DNA of 64,000 bases from Streptomyces fuscichromogenes (GTDB taxonomy: Bacteria; Actinomycetota; Actinomycetes; Streptomycetales; Streptomycetaceae). The position numbers were made by a program, and so were the translations under genes. Of this stretch, positions 20,501 through 27,040 are shown in pieces (position 1 is the first letter of the stretch; the number at the start of each line of letters is the position of its first letter). The stretch is from assembly GCF_014645815.1 (NCBI RefSeq), contig NZ_BMML01000001.1, positions 124,001 to 188,000 on the forward strand. Direction: 5' to 3'. The notes beneath the pieces are model-generated. The model made no database searches. It saw only the letters and a program-made list of their open reading frames with translations, and was not told where the DNA came from.

Positions 20501-20894
20501 TGGCAGCGACCCAGGAGACCGGGAGCTGGGGCTCCTCGTCGATGAGGTCCGCGAGCGGATTTCCGTCCAGCAGCTCCACGGCCAGGTAGGGCAGGCCACT
20601 GCCGCCCGGTGCCTGGTCCACACCGCCGTCGATCAGCAGGGTGAGGTTCGGGTGGCCCTGGGAGAGCATGCGCATGATCCGCACTTCACGGCGGAAGCGG
20701 TCGATCTCCTTGCCGGATCCCGAGGCGTCGACCGCGATTCCGGTCCGGCCGCGCAGCACGGTCTTGACCGCGACCTCGCGGTGCGAGGAGTCCGGGGCGG
20801 CCTGAAGGTCTTCGGCGCGGTGTACCTCGCCCATGTTGCCGCGCCCCAGGATCCCTGTGATCCGGAACCGCCCGGCCACGGTCTCCAGGCTCAT
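14523..20894 (-). CDS. Hanks-type kinase / DEAD helicase / DUF1998 / nuclease-like fusion
   Basis: This 2123-residue protein combines four parts. Residues 10-290 are a complete Ser/Thr kinase: GRGNMG loop 17-22, Lys44, HRDLKPAN from 150, DFG 170-172, APE 199-201. Residues 430-1400 are an SF2 helicase of the MrfA/YprA/DruE type: Walker A TGTGSGKS 456-463, DELH 581-584, SAT 617-619, and motif VI QRSGRAGRSG near 1370. A DUF1998-type region follows with two zinc-like cysteine sets: CDGCGYHYE and CVMCGE near 1675-1695, and CARGCYACLLTY near 1943. After a Thr-Pro linker, residues 2020-2123 look like a PD-(D/E)XK or Vsr-like fold (CPDLVFHLDG, FIDVPGH, GWDVLRFP), though the catalytic lysine is not obvious. 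First gene of the leftward operon. A DNA-damage or phage sensor role is inferred. Confidence 0.85.
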   Translation of the reverse strand: MSLETVAGRFRITGILGRGNMGEVHRAEDLQAAPDSSHREVAVKTVLRGRTGIAVDASGSGKEIDRFRREVRIMRMLSQGHPNLTLLIDGGVDQAPGGSGLPYLAVELLDGNPLADLIDEEPQLPVSWVAATGAQIAAGLTAAHTAGVVHRDLKPANVMLTRDGTVKVLDFGMGSVVDDPDQTRLTSTGVSVGTARYMAPEQFRAERVSAAADLYALGCILYELLIGRPPFSARTPFELSEQHQHERPPRLTLVRPDLPTELVRLVDRLLEKDAELRPENAAQVREVLVPLALAPDDTAALLAPHWQVMDPVARLRALLPEPAAAAPVSVPRRQPRLPETMDVFGIHTDLITEYESFTRSATVIRDARITGFVEDDLAAKSQWPDPWLSLNPFFADGGQVTDLVRDGVLHSKCAEIFQAGKKETSLRPDGRPLTFHLHQRQAIEAAQAGDSYVLTTGTGSGKSLSYIVPIVNQVLKERQAAGASAGGRVRAIIVYPMNALANSQVEELKKYLRNGFGKGREPVTFARYTGQESDEDRRELRRNPPDILLTNYVMLELMLTRPDDRSSLIRMADGLQFLVFDELHTYRGRQGADVAFLIRRVREACRASATLQCIGTSATMSTEGSWEDQQREVARVAGRLFGTTVLPKRVIGETLVRATDEPPETVPAERLRVPAAPRSYEALTKDTLARWVESRFGLEHEEGTGRLRRCAPDTVEAAAAELAAGSGVAEESVREAIRTTLEAGAQAKHPVTERPLFAFRLHQFLSKGDTVYTTLEDPLTRPLTRTYQLEQPGSDGKPLFPLAFCRECGQEYLTVWRTEDGGAFRYEPRRDTSASGGREGEGYLYLGMPGEDYEWPADPQKAVDDRRLPESWLEPDAQGVTVVKKSYKPRVPKRVVVDAHGNESGEGLVAAFVPAPFLFCVHCQVSYEQTRGRDFAKLATLDQEGRSSATSLISASIVKSLRAVPEESLGKEARKLLTFVDNRQDASLQAGHFNDFAQVTQLRGALHQAAVRSGEEGLRHDDLAEAVTEAMGLTPREYAAGADLAPSMERRATKAFRDVVGYRLYRDLERGWRITMPNLEQTGLLRIDYEDLGWLAANPERWRSAHAVLRDADPALREEIARTLLDFMRRALAIDVQYFRDDFDTLQRASEERLTGPWVLGESDRPAVGTAYPYGSRPGMERSALFLSARGKFGKYLQRNMPELRPPTGSLDDVQSVIEDLLKVLRDAELVREVDATPEQSGPAYRRRAAQRRTGYRVSAAALIWRAGNGERGAVDPLARTYSSGEGPRVNPFFRDLYRTAAAELSGLYAREHTAQVTPEDRLEREQLFRDAELPLLYCSPTMELGVDISSLNAVMMRNVPPTPANYAQRSGRAGRSGQPALVTTYCATGNSHDQYYFRRSQDMVSGQVAPPRLDLANEDLVRSHLQGIWLAETGMKLGIAVPDVVDVAYDPDGDDRPDPQMPLPLLPHIRDLSLAEDARSRAVATARTVLAPLISDFEATTWWYDEWIEDRIERAPKEFDASFDRWRQLFRAAVIDQYEQNKRVVDHTLSPGEQGRARSRRREAETQTNLLLNRSVDSKSVMSDFNPYRYLASEGFLPGYSFPRLPLAAYIPRSGNRRNADGDYLQRPRFLAIREFGPGALIYHEGARYQVTRVQLPPDASGDLATAEARRCDGCGYHYEVKAGSDICVMCGETLRGKRTGLLHLHTVYTTPRERISSDEEERRRAGFRLETSYAFQDHGARKGRLTSHVADSDGAPVLDLDYGDSATVRITNLGRVRDKGELDGYWLDLGDGRWLNDRAAADAIEGTGMPVVDEDGNEKRRKKRVLPYVEDRRNILVVTLDEPQPEPVAWSFLYALERGIEAAFELEDSELTAELLPPDDGPRRRMLFTEAAEGGAGVLRRIQHDADALAEAARTALDICHFDPETGEDDGGPADGEECARGCYACLLTYANQTHHRQLSRHAARPLLARLAHARTERKDRGESRSEQFRRLAPAASDGAASDSTSPTPTPTPTPTPVEADLTALVAQGDLLGWLRAKGYRLPDEVNVLVDGAAACPDLVFHLDGANLAVFIDVPGHPADSTRDVEAGYRLEDVGWDVLRFPTDADWDAIADHNAAYFHLR

Positions 20895-21778
20895 TGCCCC
20901 TCCCCGTTTTCACCCGTTGCGCACAAGGTGCTACGTCCCGCAAGGAGCGTATACCTTCACCGGTTGACGAGGATCGTTCATGATGTTGACGTTGTCAACA
21001 GAACCTTGGGTATTCGGTGTGTCAGCAGTCTAGTGTGAGGCTCTTGTGGAGATGGAGGCGCTTGCCACATGATCTGCGACTTCTGTGTCTGTTGGTCCGG
21101 TCGGTGGACGCGTTCGGCTTCCGCGGCGTGTCAACGGCGTCGGTGAGACAGCGGATTTCGAGGATCTCGGGTTCGTGCGGACAGGTTGCGCGCCGGTTCG
21201 CCTGCCGCGGTGTCGAAAGCTATGGGCAGAAGCTGCGTCCGGGTGCGGGGTCGGTGAGTGAATGTCCGCCCGCCTCGCGATCGGCGCTGCGTGCGTGTCG
21301 GCCGGGGGTGGGCGTTGGTTTCCCACTTAGTCGGAAGATGTGGACTCCGCCGAACTACCCGCCTACTGAACCCTCGATGCCACCTGTCAGAACAGTCCCC
21401 ATCTGAGGTCTGGGGTCGCGGGGACCCGGAAGGCGCTGGCCGGAGGCTGCTTTTTTGCCGGTCGAGAGGCTCGGCCGACCCCGTAGGACCGTCCCGGCGC
21501 GGCGGGCTTCGTCGGCCGGGCAGCGGTGGCCGAACCTGGATCATCCTCATGATCCTTGGCGGACGGACCCTTCGCCCCCTGGGCCTTCTCCAGTGCCGCG
21601 TCGGTCACCGACCGGTCGAGGCGGCGGGAGAAGGGCCGTCCGGCGAGATCCAGGACCCGGAACGTGCGCACCCGTGTTCCACCCCCGTCCGCATGCCTGT
21701 GTTTGAGGCATGGCTCACACCAGGGCCGTGTCCCGCGTGTCAGCGGGAAAGCGAGTTCTCAACGGAGAGGAGGCTGAT
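20895..21778. other. gene-free intergenic stretch
   Basis: These 884 bases hold the promoter side of the defence operon and then no convincing gene. The open frames present have poor codon bias and no recognisable domains, for example the arginine-rich leftward frames near 21.1-21.6 kb. A small inverted repeat, ATGCCT and AGGCAT, lies at 21693-21711. No tRNA-like structure or attachment-site duplication was recognised. It may be the eroded boundary of the defence island. Confidence 0.5.
20984..21000. promoter_or_regulatory. 17-bp palindrome upstream of the kinase-helicase operon
   Basis: TGTTGAC and GTCAACA form perfect 7-base arms around GTT, centred about 98 bases before the operon's ATG at 20894. 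The position and symmetry suit a dimeric repressor operator controlling the defence operon. No regulator gene is adjacent, and I do not recognise the binding protein. Confidence 0.5.
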
Positions 21779-22853
21779 GTGCCACGCGATCGGATCGCAC
21801 TGGCCGAGGTGCTGGCAGCGGTGGAGGATGCCGTGCCGGTGCGTCCTCTCGATGCCGTGGCTCGCGATCTGCGCGAGCGGTTCGGTGCACGATACGTGTC
21901 GTTCCTGGCCCTCGACATCGTCGGCCGACGCCTGTTGCGGGTGAGCGAGGAGGCCGCTACGCCCCAGGAGCGCCGCGCTGAAGAGGTCCCTTTCGACGAC
22001 GGCGCCTACGACGAGGTCCTGCGCGTGCAGCAGACGGTGCGGGTGCCGGAGGGCGAGCGCGGGCACCGGTTGCTCACCTCGCCACCAACCGCGGCGACGC
22101 CGTCGGCGTCCTGGAGCTGTTCCTCTCCGGGGCCACCCGGGAAGTACTGGAGCAGGTCGAAGAGGCCGCGCACGCGCTGGCGTACATCATTGTCACCGAC
22201 CGCCGCTTCACCGACCTCTACCGCTGGGGCACCGCACGACCTCGGTCGGTCTTGCCGCGGAGATCCAGCGCCAGCTCATGCCCTCCGCCCCTTCCTGCGA
22301 GGCCCCGGAGTTCGCCCTCGTCGGCGCCCTGGTCCCGGCCGCCGACATCGCCGGTGACACCTACGACTACACCCTCGACCACGACACCCTGCACCTGTCC
22401 GTCACCGACGCCATGGGCCACGACGTCAGCGCCGCACTCATGGCCACTCTCTTGGTCAACGCCTCCCGCGACGCCCGCCGTGCCGGGTGCGACCTCGCCG
22501 AACAGGGCCGCCAGACCCACGAGGTCCTCCTCGCCCACGGCCGACAGGCCTTCGCCACCGGCCAGTTGCTGCGCATCGCCCTGGACGGCACCAGCTCCCA
22601 ACTCGTCAACGCCGGCCACCCCTGGCCCCTGCGGCTGCGCGACGGCACGGTCGACGAACTGCGTCCGGCGGTGAACCTGCCATTCGCCAGGCGAGAACGG
22701 TCGGCATCCCCGGTCTCATCCGTGACACCGGCGCCGAGGACCCGTGCGAGGTCGTGCGTACTCTGGCCACCGTGGTCACCGACGCCTGGGGCGGCCACCC
22801 GCAGGGCCAGCCACCCGCAGGGCCAGCCACCCGTCCTGTGCCTGGACTGGTAG
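21779..22853 (+). pseudogene. degenerate SpoIIE/PP2C phosphatase gene
   Basis: A good ribosome binding site (GAGAGGAGG) precedes the GTG at 21779. Frame 1 encodes a GAF-like N-terminus (AVARDLRERFGARYVSFLAL). The reading then shifts frame near 22075 to continue (TNRGDAVGVLELFLSG) and again near 22228 (SVGLAAEIQRQLMPSAP, GDTYDYTLD, DAMGHDVSAALMATLL, LVNAGHPWPL). After VNLPFARRE the reading is lost, and the FLTDGM metal-binding region expected in SpoIIE phosphatases is missing. A later piece (GLIRDTGAEDP, LATVVTDAWGG) is in yet another frame, and a 16-bp tandem duplication replaces the final DDAT motif. Two or three frameshifts and an internal deletion make this a dead gene. Confidence 0.8.
22795..22833. 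repeat. 16-bp tandem duplication inside the dead phosphatase
   Basis: The unit CCACCCGCAGGGCCAG is repeated exactly at 22795-22810 and 22811-22826, followed by a partial third copy. It sits where the last metal-binding aspartates of the phosphatase should be encoded. Confidence 0.8.
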
Positions 22854-22927
22854 GGCCCGCATGCCCGCAGACCGCCCCGCGCACGCCGCCGCCGACACCC
22901 TGAGTGAGGGCTGGCGGGCGGACCTGA

Positions 22928-23677
22928 CTACACCTGCTTGGCGCCGCCGTCGATGAAGATCTCGGTGCCGGTGATGAAACTGGACTGGCCGGTGGCGAGG
23001 AAGAGCGCGAGGTCGGCGACTTCCTCCGGTCGGCCCATGCGGCCCAGGGGCACGATGCCGGCGAGGGTCTCCCGCAGCTGCGCGGCCCCTGCCTCGTCCG
23101 CGGCGAGACCGTCGAGCCCGGGGGTGGTGATGGGGCCGGGCGAGATGGTGTTGACGCGGATGCCGCGCCCGCTCAGCTCGTTGGCCCAGGTGCGGGAGAA
23201 GGCGCGGATGGCGGCCTTGGAAGCGCCGTAGACACCGAAGGCCGGATCGCCGGAGACACCCGCGATGGAACCTGTGAGGATCACGGAGCCGCCGTCGACC
23301 AGATGGGGAAGCGCCTTCTGGACGGTGAAGACGGTGCCCTTCACATTGCTGTCGAAGGTGCTGTCGTAGTGCTCCTCGGTCATCTGGTCGAGGGGGGCGA
23401 ACTCGCCGCCGCCGGCGTTGGCGAACAGGACGTCGATCCGGTGTCCGGCGTCGGCGACGGTGGCATAGAGCCGGTCGAGGTCGGCCAGGTTCGCGCTGTC
23501 GGCCTGTACCGGGGTGACGTTGCCGCCGATCTGCTCGGCGGCCTTGTCGAGGGCTTCCTTGCGGCGCCCCGTGATGTAGACGTGGGCGCCTTCCTGTGTG
23601 AAGCGCTGGGCCGTGGCCAGCCCGATGCCGCTGGTGCCGCCGGTGATGACGACCGTCTTTCCGTCCAGCTGTCCCAT
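22928..23677 (-). CDS. SDR-family oxidoreductase
   Basis: This 249-residue classical short-chain dehydrogenase has the cofactor loop TGGTSGIG at residues 12-19, NAGG at 87-90, catalytic Ser137, Tyr150 and Lys154 (YGASK), and SPGPITTPG near the end. An Arg-Arg-Lys after the second strand (ITGRRK) favours NADP(H). The substrate is unknown. AGGAG lies seven bases before the ATG. The promoter region carries two TGATRCRTCA motifs, which also occur in front of the quinone oxidoreductase gene at 26.1 kb, so the gene is probably under a shared redox or xenobiotic regulator. Confidence 0.9.
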   Translation of the reverse strand: MGQLDGKTVVITGGTSGIGLATAQRFTQEGAHVYITGRRKEALDKAAEQIGGNVTPVQADSANLADLDRLYATVADAGHRIDVLFANAGGGEFAPLDQMTEEHYDSTFDSNVKGTVFTVQKALPHLVDGGSVILTGSIAGVSGDPAFGVYGASKAAIRAFSRTWANELSGRGIRVNTISPGPITTPGLDGLAADEAGAAQLRETLAGIVPLGRMGRPEEVADLALFLATGQSSFITGTEIFIDGGAKQV

Positions 23678-23753
23678 GATGTCTCTCCTGTGTCCGCGGC
23701 GGCCTCCTCGGCCGCTAGATTTTTAACTTTCAATCACCCTAGGAATGGGAAGG

Positions 23754-23788
23754 TGATGCGTCAACTATCTAGATGATACGTCATCTAG
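23754..23788. promoter_or_regulatory. paired TGATRCRTCA operator-like sites before the SDR gene
   Basis: TGATGCGTCA (23754-23763) and TGATACGTCA (23774-23783) are exactly 20 bases apart, two helical turns. The second is embedded in a longer palindrome, CTAGATGA-TACG-TCATCTAG, at 23769-23788. The sites lie 77-111 bases upstream of the SDR start. A 14/17 match to the 23754 site occurs at 26067. Confidence 0.6.
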
Positions 23789-23844
23789 TTTCGGGCTCGT
23801 TGGCGCTGATGTTTCCGGCTGCTGCGTCACGCCGGGGCGAGGAT

Positions 23845-23894
23845 GCCGCCGGGTTCATCCGCATCCGGCGCCGGACGCGGATGAACCCGGCGGC
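23845..23894. terminator. 50-nt near-perfect palindrome after the LLM oxidoreductase gene
   Basis: Perfect 18-base arms (23845-23862 and 23877-23894) enclose a self-complementary TCCGGCGCCGGA core, so the whole 50 bases fold with one mismatch. It begins 20 bases past the leftward LLM stop. This is probably the intrinsic terminator that separates LLM transcription from the SDR promoter. Confidence 0.75.
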
Positions 23895-23913
23895 ACCTGC
23901 CGTGGCGCCGGCG

Positions 23914-24936
23914 TCAGCGCCAGCCGAGTTCCGGTGCGACGTGCGTCAGGATGCTGTCGAGGACATGCGCGTTGTAGTCGACGCCGAGCTGGTTGGGCAC
24001 GGTGAGCAGCAGTGTGTCGGCGGCGGCGACGGCCTCGTCCTCGGCGAGCTGCTTGACGAGCGCGTTGGGCTCGGCGGCGTAGGACCGGCCGAAGATACTG
24101 CGAGTGCCGGGATCGATGTAGCCGATCTGGTCCGTCGAGTCGCGGTCCCGGCCGAAGTACGCGCGGTCCCGCTCGTCGACGAGCGGGAAGATGCTGCGGC
24201 TGACCGACACCCTGGGCTCGCGGGTGTGTCCGGTGGCGCGCCACGCCTCGCGGTACGCCTCGATCTGCTTGCGCTGCTGGACGTGGAGCGGCTCGCCGCT
24301 CTCGTCGTCCTTGAGGGTCGAGCTCTGCAGGTTCATCCCGAGCCCCGCGGCCCAGACGGCGGTGGCGTTCGAGCCGGAACCCCACCAGATCCGGTCCCGC
24401 AGCCCCTCGGAGTGCGGTTCGATGCGCAGCAGACCCGGCGGGTTGGCGAACATCGGCCTGGGGTCCGGCTCCGCGAACCCCTCGCCCCTGAGCACCTCCA
24501 GCAGTTCCTCGGTGTGCGCGCGGGCGAGGTCGGCGTCGGTTCCGCCCTCCGGCGGCCGGTACCCGAAGTGCCGCCAGCCGTCGACGACCTGCTCCGGTGA
24601 GCCCCGGCTGAGGCCGAGCTGGAGCCGGCCGCCCGAGATCAGGTCGGCCGCGCCCGCGTCCTCCGCCATGTACAGGGGGTTCTCGTAGCGCATGTCGATC
24701 ACACCGGTACCGATCTCGATCCGGCTGGTGCGCGCGCCGATCGCCGCGAGCAGCGGGAACGGCGAGGCGTGCTGGCGGGCGAAGTGATGGACCCTGAAGT
24801 GGGCGCCGTCCGCCCCCAGCTCCTCCGCGGCGACCGCCAGGTCGATCGCCTGCAGCAGGGAGTCCGACGCGGAGCGCGTCTGCGAGTGCGGCGATGGCGT
24901 CCAGTGCCCGAAGGACAGGAACCCGATCTTTTTCAT
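23914..24936 (-). CDS. LLM-class flavin-dependent oxidoreductase
   Basis: This 340-residue protein has the luciferase-like monooxygenase fold. It shows an N-terminal strand KKIGFLSFGHWTP, AAEELGADGAHFRVHHFA, the TSRIEIGTGVIDMRYENPLY block, LISGGRLQLGLSRGSPEQV, and near the end ALVKQLAEDEAVAAADTLLL. Such enzymes use FMNH2 or F420H2; the specific donor and substrate cannot be told. A strong terminator follows the gene, and a tandem-repeat array lies just upstream. It may belong functionally with the SDR and quinone oxidoreductase genes around it. Confidence 0.88.
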   Translation of the reverse strand: MKKIGFLSFGHWTPSPHSQTRSASDSLLQAIDLAVAAEELGADGAHFRVHHFARQHASPFPLLAAIGARTSRIEIGTGVIDMRYENPLYMAEDAGAADLISGGRLQLGLSRGSPEQVVDGWRHFGYRPPEGGTDADLARAHTEELLEVLRGEGFAEPDPRPMFANPPGLLRIEPHSEGLRDRIWWGSGSNATAVWAAGLGMNLQSSTLKDDESGEPLHVQQRKQIEAYREAWRATGHTREPRVSVSRSIFPLVDERDRAYFGRDRDSTDQIGYIDPGTRSIFGRSYAAEPNALVKQLAEDEAVAAADTLLLTVPNQLGVDYNAHVLDSILTHVAPELGWR

Positions 24937-24996
24937 ACCGCTTTCAACAATCGGTGTCCGTGTTCATTCCGCTGGGATCCGGGTGATCCGGGTGAT

Positions 24997-25064
24997 CTGG
25001 TGGCCTGGTGGCCTGGTGGCCTGGTGGCCTGGTGGCCTGGTGTGGCCTGGTGTGGCCTGCTGGC
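24997..25064. repeat. CTGGTGGC tandem array upstream of the LLM gene
   Basis: Five exact CTGGTGGC units (24997-25036) are followed by two CTGGTGTGGC units and one CTGCTGGC. Two GGGTGATCC-like units precede it. The array lies 60-128 bases before the LLM start, in or near its promoter, and its copy number is probably variable. Confidence 0.85.
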
Positions 25065-25293
25065 CGGGTGGCCCGGTCGGCGCGGAAGTCGCGGCGACTG
25101 CTGGCGCGAACCGGTTCCGGTCGCCATGAAGACCCGGGGGCCTTCGCGAACGACCCGGGGCGGAGGACTCGACACCGTGCGTTCCCGGGGCCGGGTCGGC
25201 GGCCGATGTCTTGGTTCGTGAGACCTTCCGTCCGTGCCGGCTGCATGCTGAATGAGGTCTCTGGGAACGGTGGGGCCTAGGGGGCGACCCTGA

Positions 25294-25758
25294 TTACTTC
25301 GTGTCGATCTTCTCGATGACCGTGTCGGTGATCTCCGCGAGGAGTGTGACCTGGCCGGGCGAGAGGTGGTCGAGGAAGAGTCGCCGGACGTCGTTGACGT
25401 GCTGTGGCGCGGCGGCTTCCAGGGCGGCGCGGCCGGCCGGGGTGACCATCATGTATGCCCCGCGTCCGTCGTCGATGCACTCCTCCCGGACGACCAGGCC
25501 GCGTTTCGCCATGCGTGTGAGCTGGTGCGACACCCGGCTCTTCTCCCACCCGAGCACCTTCGCGAGTTCCAGCACGCGCAGTCGGTCGCCGGGCGCGCGG
25601 GTCAGCTCGGCGAGCACGGGATAGTCGGTCGCGGACAGCCCGAACTCGCTCTGCAGCGTCCGTCCGGCCTGGTTGACCAGCAGGTCGTGCATGCGCAGCA
25701 TGCCGCGCCAGGCTCGTTCCTCGACAGGGCTCAGCCAGCGGGGTGCTTCCTCCTCCAT
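25294..25758 (-). CDS. MarR-family transcriptional regulator
   Basis: This 154-residue MarR protein (ATG 25758; an in-frame GTG at 25764 is also possible) has the winged-helix core DYPVLAELTRAPGDRLRVLE, recognition helix GWEKSRVSHQLTRMAKRGLV, and wing REECIDDGRGAYMMVT. The W-x-x-M-x-R-x-H dimer segment (WRGMLRMHDLL) is typical of actinobacterial MarR proteins that sense phenolics or oxidants. A GAAGG-TTGAC-CCTTC inverted repeat just upstream may be its own operator. It is a candidate controller of the neighbouring oxidoreductases, but no sequence proof of that link exists. Confidence 0.9.
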   Translation of the reverse strand: MEEEAPRWLSPVEERAWRGMLRMHDLLVNQAGRTLQSEFGLSATDYPVLAELTRAPGDRLRVLELAKVLGWEKSRVSHQLTRMAKRGLVVREECIDDGRGAYMMVTPAGRAALEAAAPQHVNDVRRLFLDHLSPGQVTLLAEITDTVIEKIDTK

Positions 25759-25773
25759 GGCCACACCCTATGA

Positions 25774-25788
25774 GAAGGTTGACCCTTC
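25774..25788. promoter_or_regulatory. inverted repeat before the marR gene
   Basis: Arms GAAGG and CCTTC flank TTGAC, 16-30 bases upstream of the marR start. This is a plausible autoregulatory site, and the central TTGAC could also be a -35 element. Short arms make the call tentative. Confidence 0.3.
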
Positions 25789-26066
25789 CACCATGTTGCC
25801 TGCGGGGCCCCGGACGACTGTCCGTTCCCGGGCGGCCATGCCGTCAAGGCCTCCGCCCTGTGGCCCCTCCGCTGATCACCGGCCGCCGCCTGGGCGTGCT
25901 GGTCCTGCTCGCGGTGCTCCTGCCGGTGCGAAAGCGCGGTCGGCTGTCTCGTCGGCTCACGGCGGCGGGCGGGGGCGGCAGCCGACGTCGCGGAGTTCGG
26001 TCTGTGTCTGGCGGCCCTCGGGTGCCCGGTCAGATCCGGCTCGAGGGTGCGGCGCGGCCATATATG

Positions 26067-26083
26067 TGATACATCAACTATAT
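26067..26083. promoter_or_regulatory. TGATACATCA operator-like site before the quinone oxidoreductase gene
   Basis: The 17 bases from 26067 match 14 of 17 with those from 23754 in the SDR promoter. The site is 59 bases upstream of the start codon and overlaps an AT-rich patch (TATATGTGATACATC) that could contain the promoter. Confidence 0.5.
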
Positions 26084-26134
26084 TCATCGCGCAGGACGAA
26101 GCGCGAACCTGGCAAGTGAAGGGGGCGAGTCGTC

Positions 26135-27040
26135 ATGCCGAACGCCGTGGTCATGACTGGGTACGGTCCGCCGGATGTCCTGAAGCGGGCGGAGGTTCCC
26201 ATGCCGCAGCCCGGTGACGGGGAGATCCGGATCAGGGTCCGTGCCGCGGGGGTGGGCCCGACCGACCTGGACATCCGGTCCGGCCGCCTCAGGTTCCCCC
26301 TGCCTCCACAGCCCGTGCTGGGTTACGAGGTGTCCGGTGTCGTCGATGCCGTCGGCCCCGGCGTCTCGGGCACGCGCGTCGGTGACGAGGTGGCCGCCGT
26401 GCTCTTCGGCCGCGGAGGCTACGCCGAGTACGCGCTGGCCTCGATCTGGGCGCACAAGCCGGAGTCGGTGTCATGGGTGGACGCCGCCGCGCTTCCGAGT
26501 TCGGTGGAGGCCGCGGCCGGCGTTCTCCGGCAACTGCGGGTCAAGAGCGGAGAGACGCTTCTGCTTCTCGGCGGGGGCGGTTCGGTGGGCTTGATCGCGA
26601 CACAGCTGGCGGTCGCCCGGGGCGTGAAGGTCATCAGTGCCGTGGGCGCGCGGGACGAGGACCTCGCCAGGGAGCTGGGAGCATCGCCGGTCCGGTACGG
26701 CTCCGGTCTCGTGGCCGCCGTCCGGGCCCTCGGATCCGTGGACGCCGTCTTCGACGCGGCCGGTAAGGGGGCGCTCGCCGACGCCGTGGAACTCGCCGGA
26801 GGGCCGCAGCGCGTCATCACCCTGTCCGACCATGCGGCGCCCGAGTTCGGAGTCGTGCTCTCGGTGCCCACGGCGGACCGCGCTCCCGGCGCCCTGGACG
26901 AGGGCATGGCCATGCTGGCCGAGGGGCGGCTGCGCATGAAGGGCCGCAGGCCCATGCCGTTGCAGGAGGCAGCCGAGGCGCATCGCCTGCTGGAGAGCGG
27001 GGAAGTGCGGGATCGCGTCATCCTCACCCTCGACTCGTGA
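26135..27040 (+). CDS. NADPH:quinone-oxidoreductase-like MDR protein
   Basis: This 301-residue medium-chain dehydrogenase/reductase has an N-terminal GroES-like domain (VRAAGVGPTDLDIRSG, LGYEVSGVVDAVGPGVSG, VGDEVAAVLF). A Rossmann domain follows with GGGGSVG at residues 146-152. There are no zinc-ligand cysteines, as expected for the quinone oxidoreductase branch. The reaction is probably NADPH-dependent reduction of quinones or enals. AAGGGGG lies before the ATG. A copy of the TGATRCRTCA motif in its promoter links it to the SDR gene. Confidence 0.9.
   Translation: MPNAVVMTGYGPPDVLKRAEVPMPQPGDGEIRIRVRAAGVGPTDLDIRSGRLRFPLPPQPVLGYEVSGVVDAVGPGVSGTRVGDEVAAVLFGRGGYAEYALASIWAHKPESVSWVDAAALPSSVEAAAGVLRQLRVKSGETLLLLGGGGSVGLIATQLAVARGVKVISAVGARDEDLARELGASPVRYGSGLVAAVRALGSVDAVFDAAGKGALADAVELAGGPQRVITLSDHAAPEFGVVLSVPTADRAPGALDEGMAMLAEGRLRMKGRRPMPLQEAAEAHRLLESGEVRDRVILTLDS

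Noticed and set aside
6247..20894. Canonical DISARM class 1
   Set aside because: DrmD-like and DrmMI-like genes are present, but no PLD-type drmC and no separate drmA and drmB were found.
6247..20894. BREX type 2 / Pgl system
   Set aside because: A kinase and a PglX-like methylase are present, but there is no PglZ phosphatase or BrxC/PglY ATPase, and the kinase is fused to a DUF1998 helicase.
21001..21700. tRNA gene or attachment site at the island edge
   Set aside because: A GGTTCG-like stretch was noticed, but no cloverleaf arms or direct-repeat att pair could be assembled.
24997..25064. Chi-like recombination sites
   Set aside because: The octamer is CTGGTGGC, joined as CCTGGTGG; the E. 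coli Chi GCTGGTGG is not formed, and Chi of that type does not apply to actinobacteria.
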